Shown one piece after another: positions 12,659-25,470 of a DNA stretch of 64,000 bases (its first letter is position 1; every line of letters begins with the position of its first letter). The position numbers were made by a program, and so were the translations under genes. The stretch spans positions 20,983 through 84,982 of the forward strand of contig VTPC01001067.1 in assembly GCA_011009095.1 (NCBI GenBank). The letters run 5' to 3'. The stretch comes from Ignelater luminosus. Its lineage: Eukaryota; Arthropoda; Insecta; Coleoptera; Elateridae. The notes under the pieces were generated by a model that was not told where the DNA came from, did no database searches, and saw only the letters and a list, made by a program, of their open reading frames with translations.

Positions 12659-12951
12659 CAGGGTTCCCCATTTGAGAGAAGTACAGAATGTACGATTGTG
12701 ACGCTACACTATCTTGAATAAAACGAAATAGAGTTTGAGTTGGGCTCAAATTGAAAACAAAAAATTAAATATTTTCAAGGTTTTTTTTTGGAAAAATAAA
12801 AGAAAACTCTTTCCAGACCGCAATATTATAAATTACTTGACTTTTACAGGCTTTTGTTTAATTCTCTGACTATTTTCTGGCTTTTTTAGATAGTTACAAA
12901 ATTGCCTGACAATCTCAGATTTTATGGTTTTCACAGCGAGGTGGAACCCTA
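12659..12951. mobile_element. Small MITE-like element with CAGGGTTCC ends
   Basis: The left end reads CAGGGTTCCCC and the right end GGTGGAACCCTA, which is its approximate reverse complement. The ~293-base interior is AT-rich and non-coding. Target-site duplication was not resolved, so the assignment to hAT or another superfamily stays open. Confidence 0.45.
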
Positions 12952-15632
12952 CTTAGTATGTCGAGCACAAGTCTCCAAAATTCTCGTTGGAAACCAATTA
13001 CGTTCTTCCCTCATAAACTTATTTGTACAGGAATTTTCCAATTGATTTTAGCAGAACAATCGTATGTACTTTGTTAGTGATTATTGTCGTTTGGCTTTTT
13101 GAGAAATTTTCTTTGAATTAGTAAGGAAATTCCTTTTGTTAAAATATCAAGTGATTTCGTTTATGTTGAATCCTTTATTCGACCTTGGGTCTTATCTACC
13201 CCTTACAGATAGAGTATGAATGATTTTGAGTTTGATTTATATATTTATTAGGGAAAAATTCTGGAGACTTTAATCAACCTGTAAACCCATGTAATGATTT
13301 TGGAACTTCCAAACAAATCTGGGAACGTGAATTTGATTTTGGAAATTTCCCAGGACTTGTAGAAATCGGTGACTGCGCATTTTGAGTTTCTTTAAGGCAA
13401 CTACCAAGTGTTAATGTTAATGTTAATTCAGATTATACGTACATAATGTTTGTTGATCTGTCACTTGAAGAAACAAAACTAATCTTATATATTTTCTTGC
13501 ACTTAATCATAATTATAGGTGTGAATAGTTAAAAATTATTCTAAATTAGCTTTTATTGGTTAGGAATTTTTGAGATTCTGCTTTGTTTTAGATAATTCTG
13601 GAATTTTGACTAATTAATCATTACTACGTCAGATTATTAATTATTTGGTTTAAATTGCTTTAATTATTATTAAGTAAATTAAATATTTTAATGACGTCAT
13701 CTCTTAGGTTTTGGTTTAATAATAAGAAAAAGAATTTAAATTGTTGATGTAATGTTATAAAAGAACTGAAATATAAGACCATTGTTGGTTGATTTTTCTG
13801 TTTTGTTTTTTTTTTGTTTATTTTAATGAAGTAGCAAGACTGATGTCTTGCAAATCCCAGTTGAATTAATATTGCCTAGTATCTGCTACCAAACGAGGTA
13901 AGAGTTCTCCCAAAACCGGAAAATCTGTCCTTATTTTAATAATAACGGGCCGAGCATTATCTTTTTTTCTAAATTATCACAGTAGTAACGACTATACGAA
14001 AAATATCTTCCTAACTACACAAGTTTGCAATATATTACAAAAAATAAGTAATTTTCAGGAAAATTCTAACATCCTCTATCTTAAAGTAATATTAAGTTTA
14101 TATAACATTTATAACGCACTTCTTCTGCGATGTTTTTTGGTTTCTCATCAAAATTATAATATTGTAAAAGTTAAATATTCAATTTTTTTTTCTGAAAACC
14201 TCGCTAAATTAAAACATAAATTGTCCTCCTTGAAACTATGAACTGTTGCATATTAATACAAAATCCTAAATAATATATAAAAAAACAGTCAAGTCAATTA
14301 ATATTGAAATATACTATTACGCAATTACATCTACATACAAGTATTAATTAATACTTTATTATTTATTACTACTAACTTTATTAAATCAATTTATTTAATA
14401 CGTAATTACCCAAGAAAATTAAACGCCATGAATTGAATTCTAGTATAATATTTACTTTGAAGTTGTTTTTTTTTTTAAATAATAAATTTAAATATTGTAG
14501 GTTGCTCTTCAGGGGTTTTAATAAATTTATTTTAAATGTAACGATATTTTACACCATCTAACTTTTTCTATATGGAATCAACTCGACAATTTTATCTTCC
14601 ATCTATGTAATTTAAACATCCCCGTTCTTTTTATGTCTCCGATTTATATGATAAAATTAAAAGGTAGATAATTTCCAGATTGCGTCATCAACCAACATTA
14701 ACGAAGGTGGAAATAGAATATTCTATTTTCTGAAATGGCAACTAATGTACATATCTACACCTGCAACTGACTTACGATTATTAGACCTCCACATTTCGAT
14801 TCTTATTACAATCTTATAGTTCATTCTAATTTCACATTTAGCCCTGTTATGATGTCACTACGAAGTTTGACTTGGTGCCTAATTAGAAAAACTTGAAGAA
14901 TTTGGGTTCGGTAGCACAACGATTGCGTTGATGTACTCTCACAATAGAAGTGCTACTTGTTAATGGCGAGGCATTTACAGATTTTATTTCAGGGGTGTCG
15001 CAACTGTCATGCCCTGGATCCCCTGTTATTCAATATATGTACACTACTGGTCGTTAGATGATGTAACCTAGCATAGAATCGTATTCAGTTCCCTAACTAA
15101 ATGTTAACAGTCTATCTCGGGTACTAACGGAAGAGCGGTATTAAAGGTCTATTCATATTTGTATTTAGCTCTCTTAATAAAAATATAAGACCATCCTTGA
15201 ATCTCTATTGTAGTAATATCTTTATTTTGTGACTCTTAAATAAAACTCGATAGTTCTTTGTAAAATATTCTTTATTACAAACTGCAGGGACACCACATAA
15301 AGACTAAAACTAAAACTTTATAAACAAAACCAACAACAATGTATCTTGACGTGCAAACCCTGAAAAGGTAGAAAGAGGCATAAAAGATAAAAAGGAAATC
15401 ACAATACGATCAAGATAAATTAAAAGAAAAATGGATAAAGCACTACTGGAACTTATTGAATGAAACAACAACTGAAGAACTACAATAGATGAAAGAGGGG
15501 AAGTGAAGAACCAACATTAGAAGCAATAAGCGAAGCAATACATAATACAGCAAACAAAAATCACCTGGGCGTGATATGATAAACGGAGGATTGATTAAAA
15601 TGGAAGGTAGGAGACAACATTAAAAAAATATA
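12952..15632. other. No feature recognised
   Basis: Long AT-rich stretch. Several polyT and polyA runs, no coding similarity, no strong repeat. Confidence 0.4.
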
Positions 15633-16082
15633 CAGGGTGGTCGAAGATTCCGCTCTAGTAAGATAATAGCTTTATGTTAAAAAAATAGAAACAAATTGAA
15701 AGCAGAAAGCAACATAGTGCATCTGGAAGCATAACCTAAAAATATTTTGAATTATACAGGGTGTTCGATTTGTTTGTGTCAGCATCTTACTTTATTTTTT
15801 CAAATGGAACACCCTGTATATTACTTCATTTTTGGATTCCCTATTACATTTAAATTTATTTTTATTAACCATATGTTTGGTCTAAATTGCACCGTTTTCG
15901 GGATATTTAGTATTTTTTCAAAAAATTTAGTTTTACATTGTTTTAGAAATTTTGAAATATCTCTGGAACTAAACAGGATACGAAGATACGGTTTGATCAT
16001 CGTGTCAAATACGGGTTGCTACATCAATTGTGTTACAAATGACTTTGTTAAAGATTACTATGGTCCCACTATGGATCATTGA
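15633..16082. mobile_element. Mariner-type terminal fragments, including a 60-base mini-element
   Basis: CAGGGTGG at 15633 and CAGGGTGTTCG at 15757 are both preceded by TA; GAACACCCTG ends at 15816 and is followed by TA. The pair 15757-15816 therefore forms a ~60-base unit with inverted ends and TA flanks. The following open frame up to 16082 has no recognised similarity. Confidence 0.45.
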
Positions 16083-16481
16083 AAATGAAGATCTTCAATC
16101 ATGGATAACTTGATATTTTTAAATAGAACGATATGAAAATTTTTGTATAATCAGACTTAAAATTTAATTTTCTTTCATTTTTATTTAATGGACTTTGGGC
16201 CTATCTGCGGTGGTTTAAACGTTATTTTATAAAAACGCTAATTTTGTTAATTTCAATAACCATATTTAGTAAAGAGGGCTGTGCTTAGAAACAGTAGTTG
16301 CAACTAACATTTGAATTATGCATATGTACATATACATTTATATTTTTTTTTGTGTTTTGAACAAAACAAAAGAAAGGGACTCTAGCAATTTTTAACAAAA
16401 CAGCACCTACTACTACATTACATGTTACAGGTCATCTTACAGGGTCATGACGACCAATTCATCGTCAATACGTATTATTAA

Positions 16482-16560
16482 GATGGTTTGTAACGTGACG
16501 AATGCGCTGGTGCGCCATCGTGTTGAAAAATTGTATTTTGTTGTATTGTATTTTTTAAGC
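16482..16560 (-). pseudogene. Short mariner/Tc1-type transposase fragment
   Basis: The minus strand encodes FQHDGAPAHSSRY, the block around the second catalytic Asp of Tc1/mariner transposases, followed by a stop and, in another frame, VTNHLNN, which continues the usual pattern. Only this small block is recognisable. Confidence 0.6.
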
Positions 16561-19381
16561 ACAGGCTAAACGGATTTAAGAGCTCCAAAGAAGAAGAAGA
16601 ATCGAAAGAAAAACCTTGAACCACGCTTCGTTGGAGGGTACAGTCCGATACGTGCTTGTATTTAGCTTTCTCAAGAAGGTTAATGGAGATGACCACTCTC
16701 TAGACAAAAGAACTATTCCAATGTCTACCAAAGAACACAAAAAATAAAGGTTTTTGCCATAATTCCAAAAGTAATTCCACTGCAATATACAAATAATTTC
16801 AGTAATCCCGCAGCCATGTATACTTCAGCAGCGGTTATTATGTTATATTCTTTATGTTGTATGATATTTGTAAACGATTGTATACCAAAGACAAGATACT
16901 TACAAAAGTGTCATACAGAGAAATAGTATCAATTAGAGAACGGGAAAAAATGGTTAATCATCAGTTTTAAGTTATTCGAACTTTAGATTCAGTATTACAA
17001 AAGTATTAAGACTTAATTAAGAAATGTCTGTTTTGGATTACTTAAGATATTAGTTGTTTTGTTTTTATTAATATTGTTAGATTTTATAAATAAAGGGAAT
17101 TTTTTATAGAAATTCAAATTGAAGGGATGTCTCCGGTTTCTAGTCAAAAACCAGACTGACCCAGACTATCCATGTATGTACTTGATTTAAGTTATGATTT
17201 GATGTAAGAAGTTCTGTCGGCCATGCACCATTTAATTACCCACACGCACATGACTTAGCTGTTGGAAACATTTTTATGAATTATACAGAAACGAATGACA
17301 CGTGTTTACTAAAATAACATCATAAATCTAACTTTGAAAGCAATACTGAAAATTAAATCTAACAATATGTATTAGGCAAAAATATTTTGAAATGTATTTT
17401 ATTAGTACCAAAGAAGAGGATGTTTTGACTGGTGGTTAAGTCTTATGCCTGTCTTTAAAAAAAAAACTTATTTAAATAATCTACGTTTCATATAAATAAC
17501 TTTCGAGTTTAAAAACAATACCGTTCGGAAAACTTTCTGATACCATTCAAGGTGAATTTAAAGAAGAATTATATTAATTTATTCAATTTTACGTAACAGC
17601 TATTATTAGTACTATTTTGTCAAAATTGAATAAAATATTGTATAAATCAAATGAATAAATTGTGCTGTTGTGTTGAAGCCCGTAAGGCTCGTGGGCTAAA
17701 CCTTCTTCTAGTGAATAAACGTTCTCATAACTCACTTGGTATACAGTGTCGTTCAAAAAGAAGGGAACGCTCAATAACCTTTTTATCTTGCGATTGACAA
17801 AACAGCAGTTAAATATTTTGTTGTCTATGAGCATGTATGCTATTTGGTGGCACGTTGAAATATGTTTTTGCATTTCCGGTTAAACAATTTTGGTTTTTAA
17901 ACGACATCCTGTATTTTTTGTGACATTTTTTGATTCTTCATATTTTTCTCATTCTGCACATATAAAGTTTTATAGGTGTTGCCTAAGAATGTTTTGCTCT
18001 AAATCCCAAGTGTTCAAGACAGCTGTTATTTGTAATTAGTTTGAATGTAAACCGCAGGAGAAAAAAAGGTAAAAACGCAAAGAAAACCTTCATTCATTAC
18101 ACAATTTTGATTCAAACTTTAGTTTCTCTCCCTTGATTTAACTTTGATTTTCATAACTAATTAGAATTAGCATTACTATTAAGATAAAAGATACATTTTG
18201 ACTGTTGAACAGTGTAATTAATTCATATTCAAATTATGTAGATTTTCAAACACAGTAATGACAATTGTACATACGTTAAAGAAAGTTTTGGTTTTATAGT
18301 AATTGTCCAAATACGTAACAAAAATAAATTCATCAAATCGACTTATTTTCCAAAAGTATTTTCAAGGATGTATTATTGTAAAATTTCTATTACAGCCAAC
18401 GTAATTTAGGAAATAATGTTACTTTTTATCGTGAGTTCTTCCTAAATAGTGTTCTAAATAAAGCAACCTCACACATTACGCATTATGGTTGCGAGAGCAC
18501 ACGCATGCACATTCAGCTGGTCCTGTTTCTAATAGTATCGAATAAAAATATTACGTTATACCAAATAGAAATTAGCGGAAATAGACTAGAAAACTCTCTT
18601 GAACTATATAGACTATATACTAACCTGAGTGTTTTAAAAACCTTCAAAGAGCACCTTCATTATCTCAATGCGAGGATATGACACTATATATGCAATGGTT
18701 TTTCTTAATGATATTCTATTCAACAAAGTAACATTGTGAAAATGTTCTTTGTACTTAACAGATGATAGTTTAACTTTATATAAAATAAAATACCAATGAT
18801 AATAAGTTTAGAATAATTTGATCATGCCTACTTTATATTTTACACTTGAATTAAAATTTTTTATTTGTTTTCTATTATTTTGCAGTGAAAAGAAGATAAG
18901 AATTTTAAATAATTTATCCAGTTTAAATAAGGAATTCATTTTTCCAAGGTGATTTAAGTAAACTACCTACTTATTTTAACATCTCTGCTAGTAAATGTAA
19001 TAACTAATAAATTAAAAATGAACAATGAAAAAATTCCTGAGAAGCCAGAGTATAAATTAACAGCAAGCTTAAATATATTCAAGAATGCTGTTTCAGTGCT
19101 TCTTTCATAAAATCCGGTTTTTGTGTATTGCATAAGTATATTTATTTCCCCCACCTGCAATTTTATTTCGTTCCTTTCAAGCTATAATACCTTTTAAGAG
19201 CTTTTATAACGTAAATTTCATTAAAATAGATTCAGTTGTATAAATGCAACAAGCGGGTGTTTGTGTAAAACTATTGTGTGACTATCAGTGATGTTTCAAT
19301 TTTAATTTAATCCAGTGATAGTTATTTTCCCTGTAATTACTTTCTGTAGTATAGTAATGTGCGTAGTAATTAGAATTCTCA
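16561..19381. other. No gene recognised
   Basis: AT-rich sequence without coding similarity. A possible old element end is GACATCCTGTA near 17902, with GTGTCGTTC near 17744, but no pair of inverted termini is convincing. Confidence 0.35.
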
Positions 19382-19403
19382 AGAGAGAGAGAGAGAGAGA
19401 GAG
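19382..19403. repeat. (AG)n microsatellite
   Basis: About eleven uninterrupted AG units. Confidence 0.95.
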
Positions 19404-19477
19404 GGAATGTTTTACAATAATTACTGCTTCTGTAGAGAGTACTTAAACTAATTCAATGAATTTTTTTTGACGTCGTA

Positions 19478-20745
19478 GTTTCAGGCTGTCGTCATCAAAA
19501 AACTTTTTTTGCAAGGCAACCTACACTTTGTGTGGCGAAAGTAGATAATATTTTGTTTTCTCTTTACGAACATGTGAAAATATCACAAGGTTCGCTTAAG
19601 AAAAATTCTAAGAAAGATCACACTTAACGTTCAAGTGGCAGCTTTGAACGCGCATACTGTTATCTTGAAAAAAAGCAAATTAATTTATTAAAACAACCAA
19701 AAACAATGTTTAACTTTAATTTATTATAAAAGATGTTCAAACTGTTCACCATTAACCACCTGGGAATCAGAATACGAGTTTTCAATCCTTCCAAATTTTG
19801 AGGTCTGTTAATGTAAACGACACTTTTAAGATAGCCCCACAAGAAAGTATCTAGCAGATCCTTCTTCTTCTACTAATCCACCTATTCTCAAAAATTGTAT
19901 CTAGGTATTGTCGAACGCGGATACCACAATGGGGCGGGGCTCCATCCTGTTGAAACCAAATTGCTTCGTTCGGTACGTCTGTGTCTTCTACATATGGAAA
20001 CAATATGGCTAATGCAGGAACAAGTTCAGATCTCAAGAAATCTGAATATTAAGCGGCATTTAATGTACCCTCAAAACAAGAGAGGGCCAAGAATCTTTTA
20101 TTTCCAACAATTCCTGCCCAAACGTTGATCTTTTCTGGATACTGCGCATGTAATGCATGCTGCGATTAATAAGAGCAATTACGTCGATTTACAGCTCCGT
20201 GATTTCGTCAGAGAAAACAATTGGATTGTTATCGCATATGTTCATAATCTCTTCATAGAACTGTATCCGTCTGTCCAGATCATCTTCGGATAGTTCCTGA
20301 ACTAAGTTAACCCTATAAGGGTGAAACTTTTCTTTGTGCAAAATACTTGGGACAATTCCTTGACTAACTTTATTATCCCGTGCCAATTGTCTAGTTGAAG
20401 AATGAGGATTTTCGGTAACCTGCAGTAAAACGTTTAATATTTTATCTTCTGTTGCTACGTTTGGGCGGCCACTTCTTCTAACATCTTTAACATGCCCTTC
20501 CAAAATTCTTCTTAAGGAACCTTAAGAATTATAAAATTTTTATATGACCGTCAAGAGAAAACACACTACTATTTAATTTTCCACACAAAGTATGGTAAAC
20601 AGTTTGAATCTCTTTATTACTTTTCTTTAAGCTAACAGTATGAGCGTTCAAAGCTGCCACGAACAACACAGTTGAACGTTAAATGTGATATTTTGATAGG
20701 TTGCCCTCCAAAAATATTATTGATGACGTCACAGTCTGAAATTAT
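19478..20745 (-). mobile_element. Decayed mariner-relative (DD41D-like) with long terminal inverted repeats
   Basis: The outer ends are inverted: TTTCAGGCTGTCGTCATCA on the left matches the complement of the right end (TGATGACGTCACAGTCTGAAA). A second inverted block, GGCAGCTTTGAACG, follows inside each end (about 19635 and 20645). On the minus strand the transposase is in pieces: 20503-20189 holds the helix-turn-helix region (SGRPNVATEDK) and VFSDE with the first Asp; 20036-19851 holds FQQDGAPPHC with the second; about 19855-19660 holds LLDTFLWGYLKSVVY with the third. The order and motifs match the IS630-Tc1-mariner group with a wide second spacer (DD41D, rosa-like). It is broken by frameshifts. 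Confidence 0.75.
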
Positions 20746-22466
20746 GAAAAAATTAAAGCACATCAAATTCTGGCTAATATATAATCAAACTCACATTAAC
20801 ATTCTTTTTTCGTACAACCAATAATAAAAATTCCAACTTCAATGTTCCTTACTTTTTATTCACACTGTGTGGCAAAACGCTAATTTTATGATGAAAACTC
20901 TTGGCAAATCCTGGAAGAAACAAAATTTCGCGTGGATTTGTCATTTTCAATTCGAAAATATTCTAAGATACAAACTGTGCTTTTATGCAATATCGATTAT
21001 GCCTTGGAATACAAAATCCATCGTTTGTTTAAATTTAGTTACCGTGTTAGCAACTACTCCTTCGGATTCGGTTTCAAAAACATTATTATAAAATGTTATT
21101 ATAAATCAAAGATTAAAAATTCCTTGTTGTTTTTGCTATGGTGCGTTATTCCATGCACCACCCTGTATAGTAATAGTTAGGGGAATGTCAGGTAGAATGT
21201 TCCATGAAACATTGACATACCTAACTTTTATTTCTGTAAATTCAACATTATTTTTGTTGTTTCTTACAAAAATTAACATTTATTAAACGCTGGTTTTGCG
21301 TTATTGAATCTTTAGCAATGAAAACATATAGTTAAATTAAACTCTTTAAAGAATCTCTTTTTAAAAATTTATTTTATTTAACATTACAAAATGTGAGTTC
21401 TTAATCTACTTAAAACCAGAAATAATTAGAAACTAAGCTTAAAATGTAGTTGTAAAGTATTTTATAACTTCTGTGTTATCGCTGGGGGATAAAGGTCTTA
21501 ATAATTAATAGTTATCAGTGAGGGTTTAGTTTAAAATTAATGTTTGAAAAATAATGAGATTCAACAAAGCTATCTCTAATAAGATAACCCTCTAATTTCT
21601 AGAATGTCATGAGAATATTGTTTTTAAACAAGATAATTGTTATTCGTAGCTATTTTATTATAAATTAGTATTAATCGTTATACATAAATATATGGAATTT
21701 TTGACCTACCTTAATATAATTACGCTTCTAAACGGTCAAACAATCCAAATATAGGTATGCGAATAAATTAACAGGTTTTTTCTTTTTTATTTTTAAAAGA
21801 AAAGCATACATCGTGCATTGATCATATATCGAATAACCATTTTATTAATTAATGTTTTATACGTATAACGGGCAATTTCAAATAAATCTTCAATCTTCTA
21901 GATATACACATAAGAGCATATCCGTACATAAAACTATATTACAGAACATGAAATTTTAAATGTCAACTTCAACGTACAATCAAACGGAGTGGACGCTTGT
22001 GGACGGATCACGCTACAAGTGCGCTCGTCTAAACAGGTTTTTTTAGTCCAAATTACTAAGCAGTAAACGATTTTCACAGACAAGACGCATTAAACGGGTA
22101 ATTAAACATTTTTTTCTTCGGAATCTTAAGCGAGTTTGCAGTACTTCCTCATTACTTAAAATAAAAAGTTGTAAATGTAATAGAAAAATGTAAATATCCA
22201 TGAATATTCATTGTTAAATACTTATCAAAACAAATTTAAATCTTTTTGCGATTCGCTCCTTTCGATGCTACTACAAGGTCTCTAATAAGTCAGAGACCTT
22301 AAGTATGTTAATGTAAACTTATTGTAAAAATGCCACATTATTACAGAAAAAATAAGAATTAGCAAATAGTGATAGAAATTCTCAATTGCTGCAAGATTAC
22401 TTGAATCACTTGCTACTTACAAAGAAGGATCGAATATGAGATTTCGGAAATTCTGATAGTATCATA
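20746..22466. other. No gene recognised; one isolated element end
   Basis: A CACCCTGTATA motif lies at about 21163-21173, a typical right end of mariner-type MITEs, but no left partner is evident. The rest is AT-rich without recognisable content. Confidence 0.35.
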
Positions 22467-22683
22467 CAGGGTATTCCAGATGACCTAACACAGCAAATAT
22501 CTCAGAAAATATGGCAATAGTATTAAAAGTATATCGGCGCTATAACGTTCCTGGTTATCTAAAGGGAAAAAATGATCCTAATAATATTTTTTTCTACTGC
22601 CTCCCTGGTGAGTAGGCTATTACTGTTTTCATATGAGGGAGGTAAGTAAAATTTACTATCCTGGGAAGGCAAGCAATTTTGTA

Positions 22684-23976
22684 ACACATGGGCTGAAAAG
22701 TCCCAGGCCTAACAAAGAAAACACGGTTTTTTTTGTTCAAAATTAGCTTTATTCATCAACGTAATTTCCATCAAGAACAACGCAATCATTCCAGTGCCGC
22801 TCTAACATTTCAATACCGCTTTTGTAGAACGATTTATCTTTTGCCTCAAAATAGGACTCAGTTTCAGCGATAACCTCTTCATTCGAGCGAAATTTCTTAC
22901 CGGCAAGAATTTTTTTCGGTCTGCGAACAGCCAGTAGTCGCTGGGAGCCAAATCTGGCGAATACGGTGGATGTGGGAGCAATTCGAAGTTCAATTCATGT
23001 AGTTTTGCCATTGTTTTGATTGACTTGTGACACGGTGCATTGTCTTGATGAAACAAAATTTTTTTCTTTGCCATATGCGGTCGTTTCTTTGCAATTTCGG
23101 CCTTCAAACGCTCCAATAACGCTATATAATATTCACTGTTGATGGTATTTCCCTTCTCAAGATAGTCGATGAATATTACACCACGCACATCCCAAAATAC
23201 CGAGGCCATAACCTTTCCAGCCGATTGTTGTGCTTTCGGTCGCTTTGGACGAGGTTCACCAGTTGCTGTCCACTCAGATGACGATCGTTTTGATTCCGGA
23301 GTGAAGTGATGGATCCATGTTTCATCCATTGTCACATATCGACGCAAAAATTCCGGTTTGTTACGTTTAAACATGGCCAAACACTGCTCAGAAACATCAA
23401 CACGTTCCTGTTTTTGGTGAACAGTGAGCAAACGCGGCACCCACTTTGAGCAGAGCTTTCTCATAGTCAAATGTTCATGCAATATAAAGCCAACACGCTC
23501 TTTTGATATCTTTACGATGTCAGCTAACTCACGCAACTTCACTTTTCGATCATTCAAAACGATTTTGTTAATTTTTTTGATGTTTTCTGGTGTTACCGCC
23601 TCATTTGGACGTCCACTGCGTTCTGCATCATCGGTGTCTCTACGACCACGTTTGAAGTCAGCAAACCAACGTTTTATTGTTGTTTCTGATGGAGCGGAGT
23701 CCCCATAACACTTTTCAAGCCATTGCTTCGCTTGAACGGTATTTTTTCCCATCAAGAAGCAGTGTAAAATTAAAACACGAAATTGTTTTTGATCCATTGT
23801 TTTGAAAATAACAAAAGTAGCGTCACTCTTAGCACAATAACTCACAAAATAATGAATAGAATATCATGAAATTTTAACAGCTGTCTTTTGAAGGTTAGTA
23901 CTAACTGAAAAAGCGGTGAATGCAATAAAACTAACGCCATCTATTTGTTAGGCCTGGGACTTTTCAGCCCATGTGT
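22684..23976 (-). mobile_element. Mariner transposon, irritans-like, near full length
   Basis: The element is 1293 bases with 33-base perfect terminal inverted repeats beginning ACACATGGGCTGAAAAG and is flanked by the duplicated TA target (22682-22683 and 23977-23978). Size, repeat length and target fit the mariner family exactly. Identical repeats suggest a relatively recent insertion compared with the other elements here. The single transposase gene runs on the minus strand. Confidence 0.95.
22749..23797 (-). pseudogene. Mariner transposase with a single 1-base deletion
   Basis: Cut-and-paste DNA transposase. It starts at the Met of MDQKQF, preferred over an upstream in-frame Met because family members begin this way. 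The N-terminal helix-turn-helix region is followed by WVPRLL (residues 118-123; the family motif is WVPHEL) and the DD34D triad: D158 in MDETW, D252 in HQDNAPCH and D287 in APSDYW, exactly 34 residues apart, with YSPDLAP at 279-285. At about residue 293 (near 22917, a CCGAAAAAAA stretch) one base is missing. The observed frame then ends at 22802. In the next frame the usual tail (SNEEVIAETE, ending GNYVDE) continues to a TAA at 22749-22751, giving the normal length near 349 residues. So only the C-terminal ~55 residues are lost. Confidence 0.93.
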
Positions 23977-24499
23977 TACATCGCTTCCATAGCAACAACG
24001 CATGCTATTTGATATTTTAAAAAACCTATTATAATACGCTACGCTACTCTAGGCCTGCAAACTTTCATGCTGGACAGGGTAAATCTCACTTACCTCCCTT
24101 ATAATGTAATAGAGCCTTATTAATTGTTAAGTGTTTCTGACTTTTTATATCGCCAAGACGTGGAAAAATAAAATTGAAATACTGGTAACAATCCAAAATG
24201 CAACATACACAAATAATTATATGCAATGTTAACTATGCATGATTTTTATCTTAAAATTCTTCTGTTATTAATTTATATTTAGAAAAGTATCCCCTGTTTT
24301 AATAGGCACTCTGTATTTTACATAGAACGCAATTTTCCTGATTTCAATGATGTGTGTGTAACAAACATAGAATTCCTGTAGAAAACTTTTAAACAAAAGT
24401 AAGAAAAAGATTCTGCCTGGAACGCTACTTATGTCATTAACAATAGTAAAGATTATTCCTGTAAATTTAGTAGATGAAGATTATCTCAGTTACCTTGCA

Positions 24500-24790
24500 T
24501 GTTCAAAGGTATTCTAATCGACACTCGTCAGAATTTAACATTTAAAGATGTTGGTGCACTAGCTCATAACGCCTTCCTTCAATAGACTGGAACATACTGG
24601 CCAATCAAATGGATTGTAAGATCCCCAGATTTTGCATCACTAGATTACTTTTTGTGGAATACGTTGAAAAATGTGATTTATAAAACAACCGTTAAAAATC
24701 TAGAAGAACAAAAAGACACACTAACAATTGTTTTGAACGTAATTAGCTTCAATTTGAACATTTTTTGCAATTTTATTTGATTGTTGTAGC
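24500..24790 (+). pseudogene. Transposase C-terminal fragment, mariner/Tc1 relative
   Basis: In the + strand DVGALAHNAF, then a stop, then WPIKWIVRSPDFASLDYFLW and NTLKNVIYKT can be read. These match the DGAPAH... and WP-RSPDLTPLDFFLWG-LK--VY blocks that carry the second and third catalytic Asp in DD41D-type transposases. The reading is degenerate and truncated. It lies beyond the nested mariner and probably belongs to the interrupted host element. Confidence 0.65.
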
Positions 24791-25089
24791 ACTGTAGCAT
24801 AGTGCCCATACAAAAATAATTTAACACGGTGTTCTTAGTATTTATTCAAGCTATCTATTTCTACGATTGTTTTTACAGAAACCCCTAAACTTATTATAGG
24901 TACATCACCATTTTTTCACGTAATTCGTAACAACATAGTACTACTAAAACATCTTAATTACTATTGCCATAGTTTCTGATTTAATTACCGGGGTTTGTAT
25001 AAAGTGATATAAAAGATGTGTTCAGTAAAACTTTTGGATTCTCCATGATAAGCCACAGATATTTTTAAATTGGGTTTTGTTTAATTCCG

Positions 25090-25470
25090 CTTCATTCCGC
25101 AGTTATAATAAAAATTACATCCAAATACTTTCTAGTATAGAAGGTGATTGAAAGTGATACAAAAGAATCAAGTTTGTCTTTGGATTTTTCTTATGATAGA
25201 TATATTCTGTAACACTTATCTTTAACATGAATTATTAGAGTATAACTATTATAGCATACTCATATATCTAATTAAAAGCCTTAGAATTGTTTTAAGAAGT
25301 TACGAACGATCGATAAACACGAAAATCAAGTTATAAACAAAGAAACCATCTAGGCAACATACATAAAGATTGTTTATAGATAAATAAAGAATAAACTTAA
25401 AAGTGTTTGAAACAAGACGTGGACAACTATGGACAACCGAGAATGATGTCAATTCTATAATCCATTGAGT
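25090..25470. repeat. Dispersed repeat, copy A
   Basis: About 300 bases are nearly the same as 29637-29905 (shared GTTTGTCTTTGGATTTTTC, TAGAGTATAACTA and ACGAACGATCGATAAAC), and the match resumes at 30271-30335. The copy has GGTGATTGAAAGTGATAC where copy B reads CAGGGTGATTCAAAATGATAC, so a mariner-type terminus is embedded. No protein is recognised. Confidence 0.8.

Larger units (their letters stand above)
22467..24830 (+). mobile_element. Old mariner-type element interrupted by a younger mariner
   Basis: CAGGGTATTCC at 22467, preceded by TA, looks like a left terminus. Transposase-tail sequence on the + strand lies at 24500-24790. Close to the nested mariner, inverted pieces GGGAGGTAAGTAAAATTTAC (left, near 22640) and GTAAATCTCACTTACCTCCC (right, near 24085) face each other. 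The right limit is uncertain (CACGGTGTTC near 24826 is a candidate). Excluding the nested element the host would be about 1.07 kb. Confidence 0.45.

Noticed and set aside
23424..23708. + strand open frame inside the mariner
   Set aside because: Antisense of the transposase gene.
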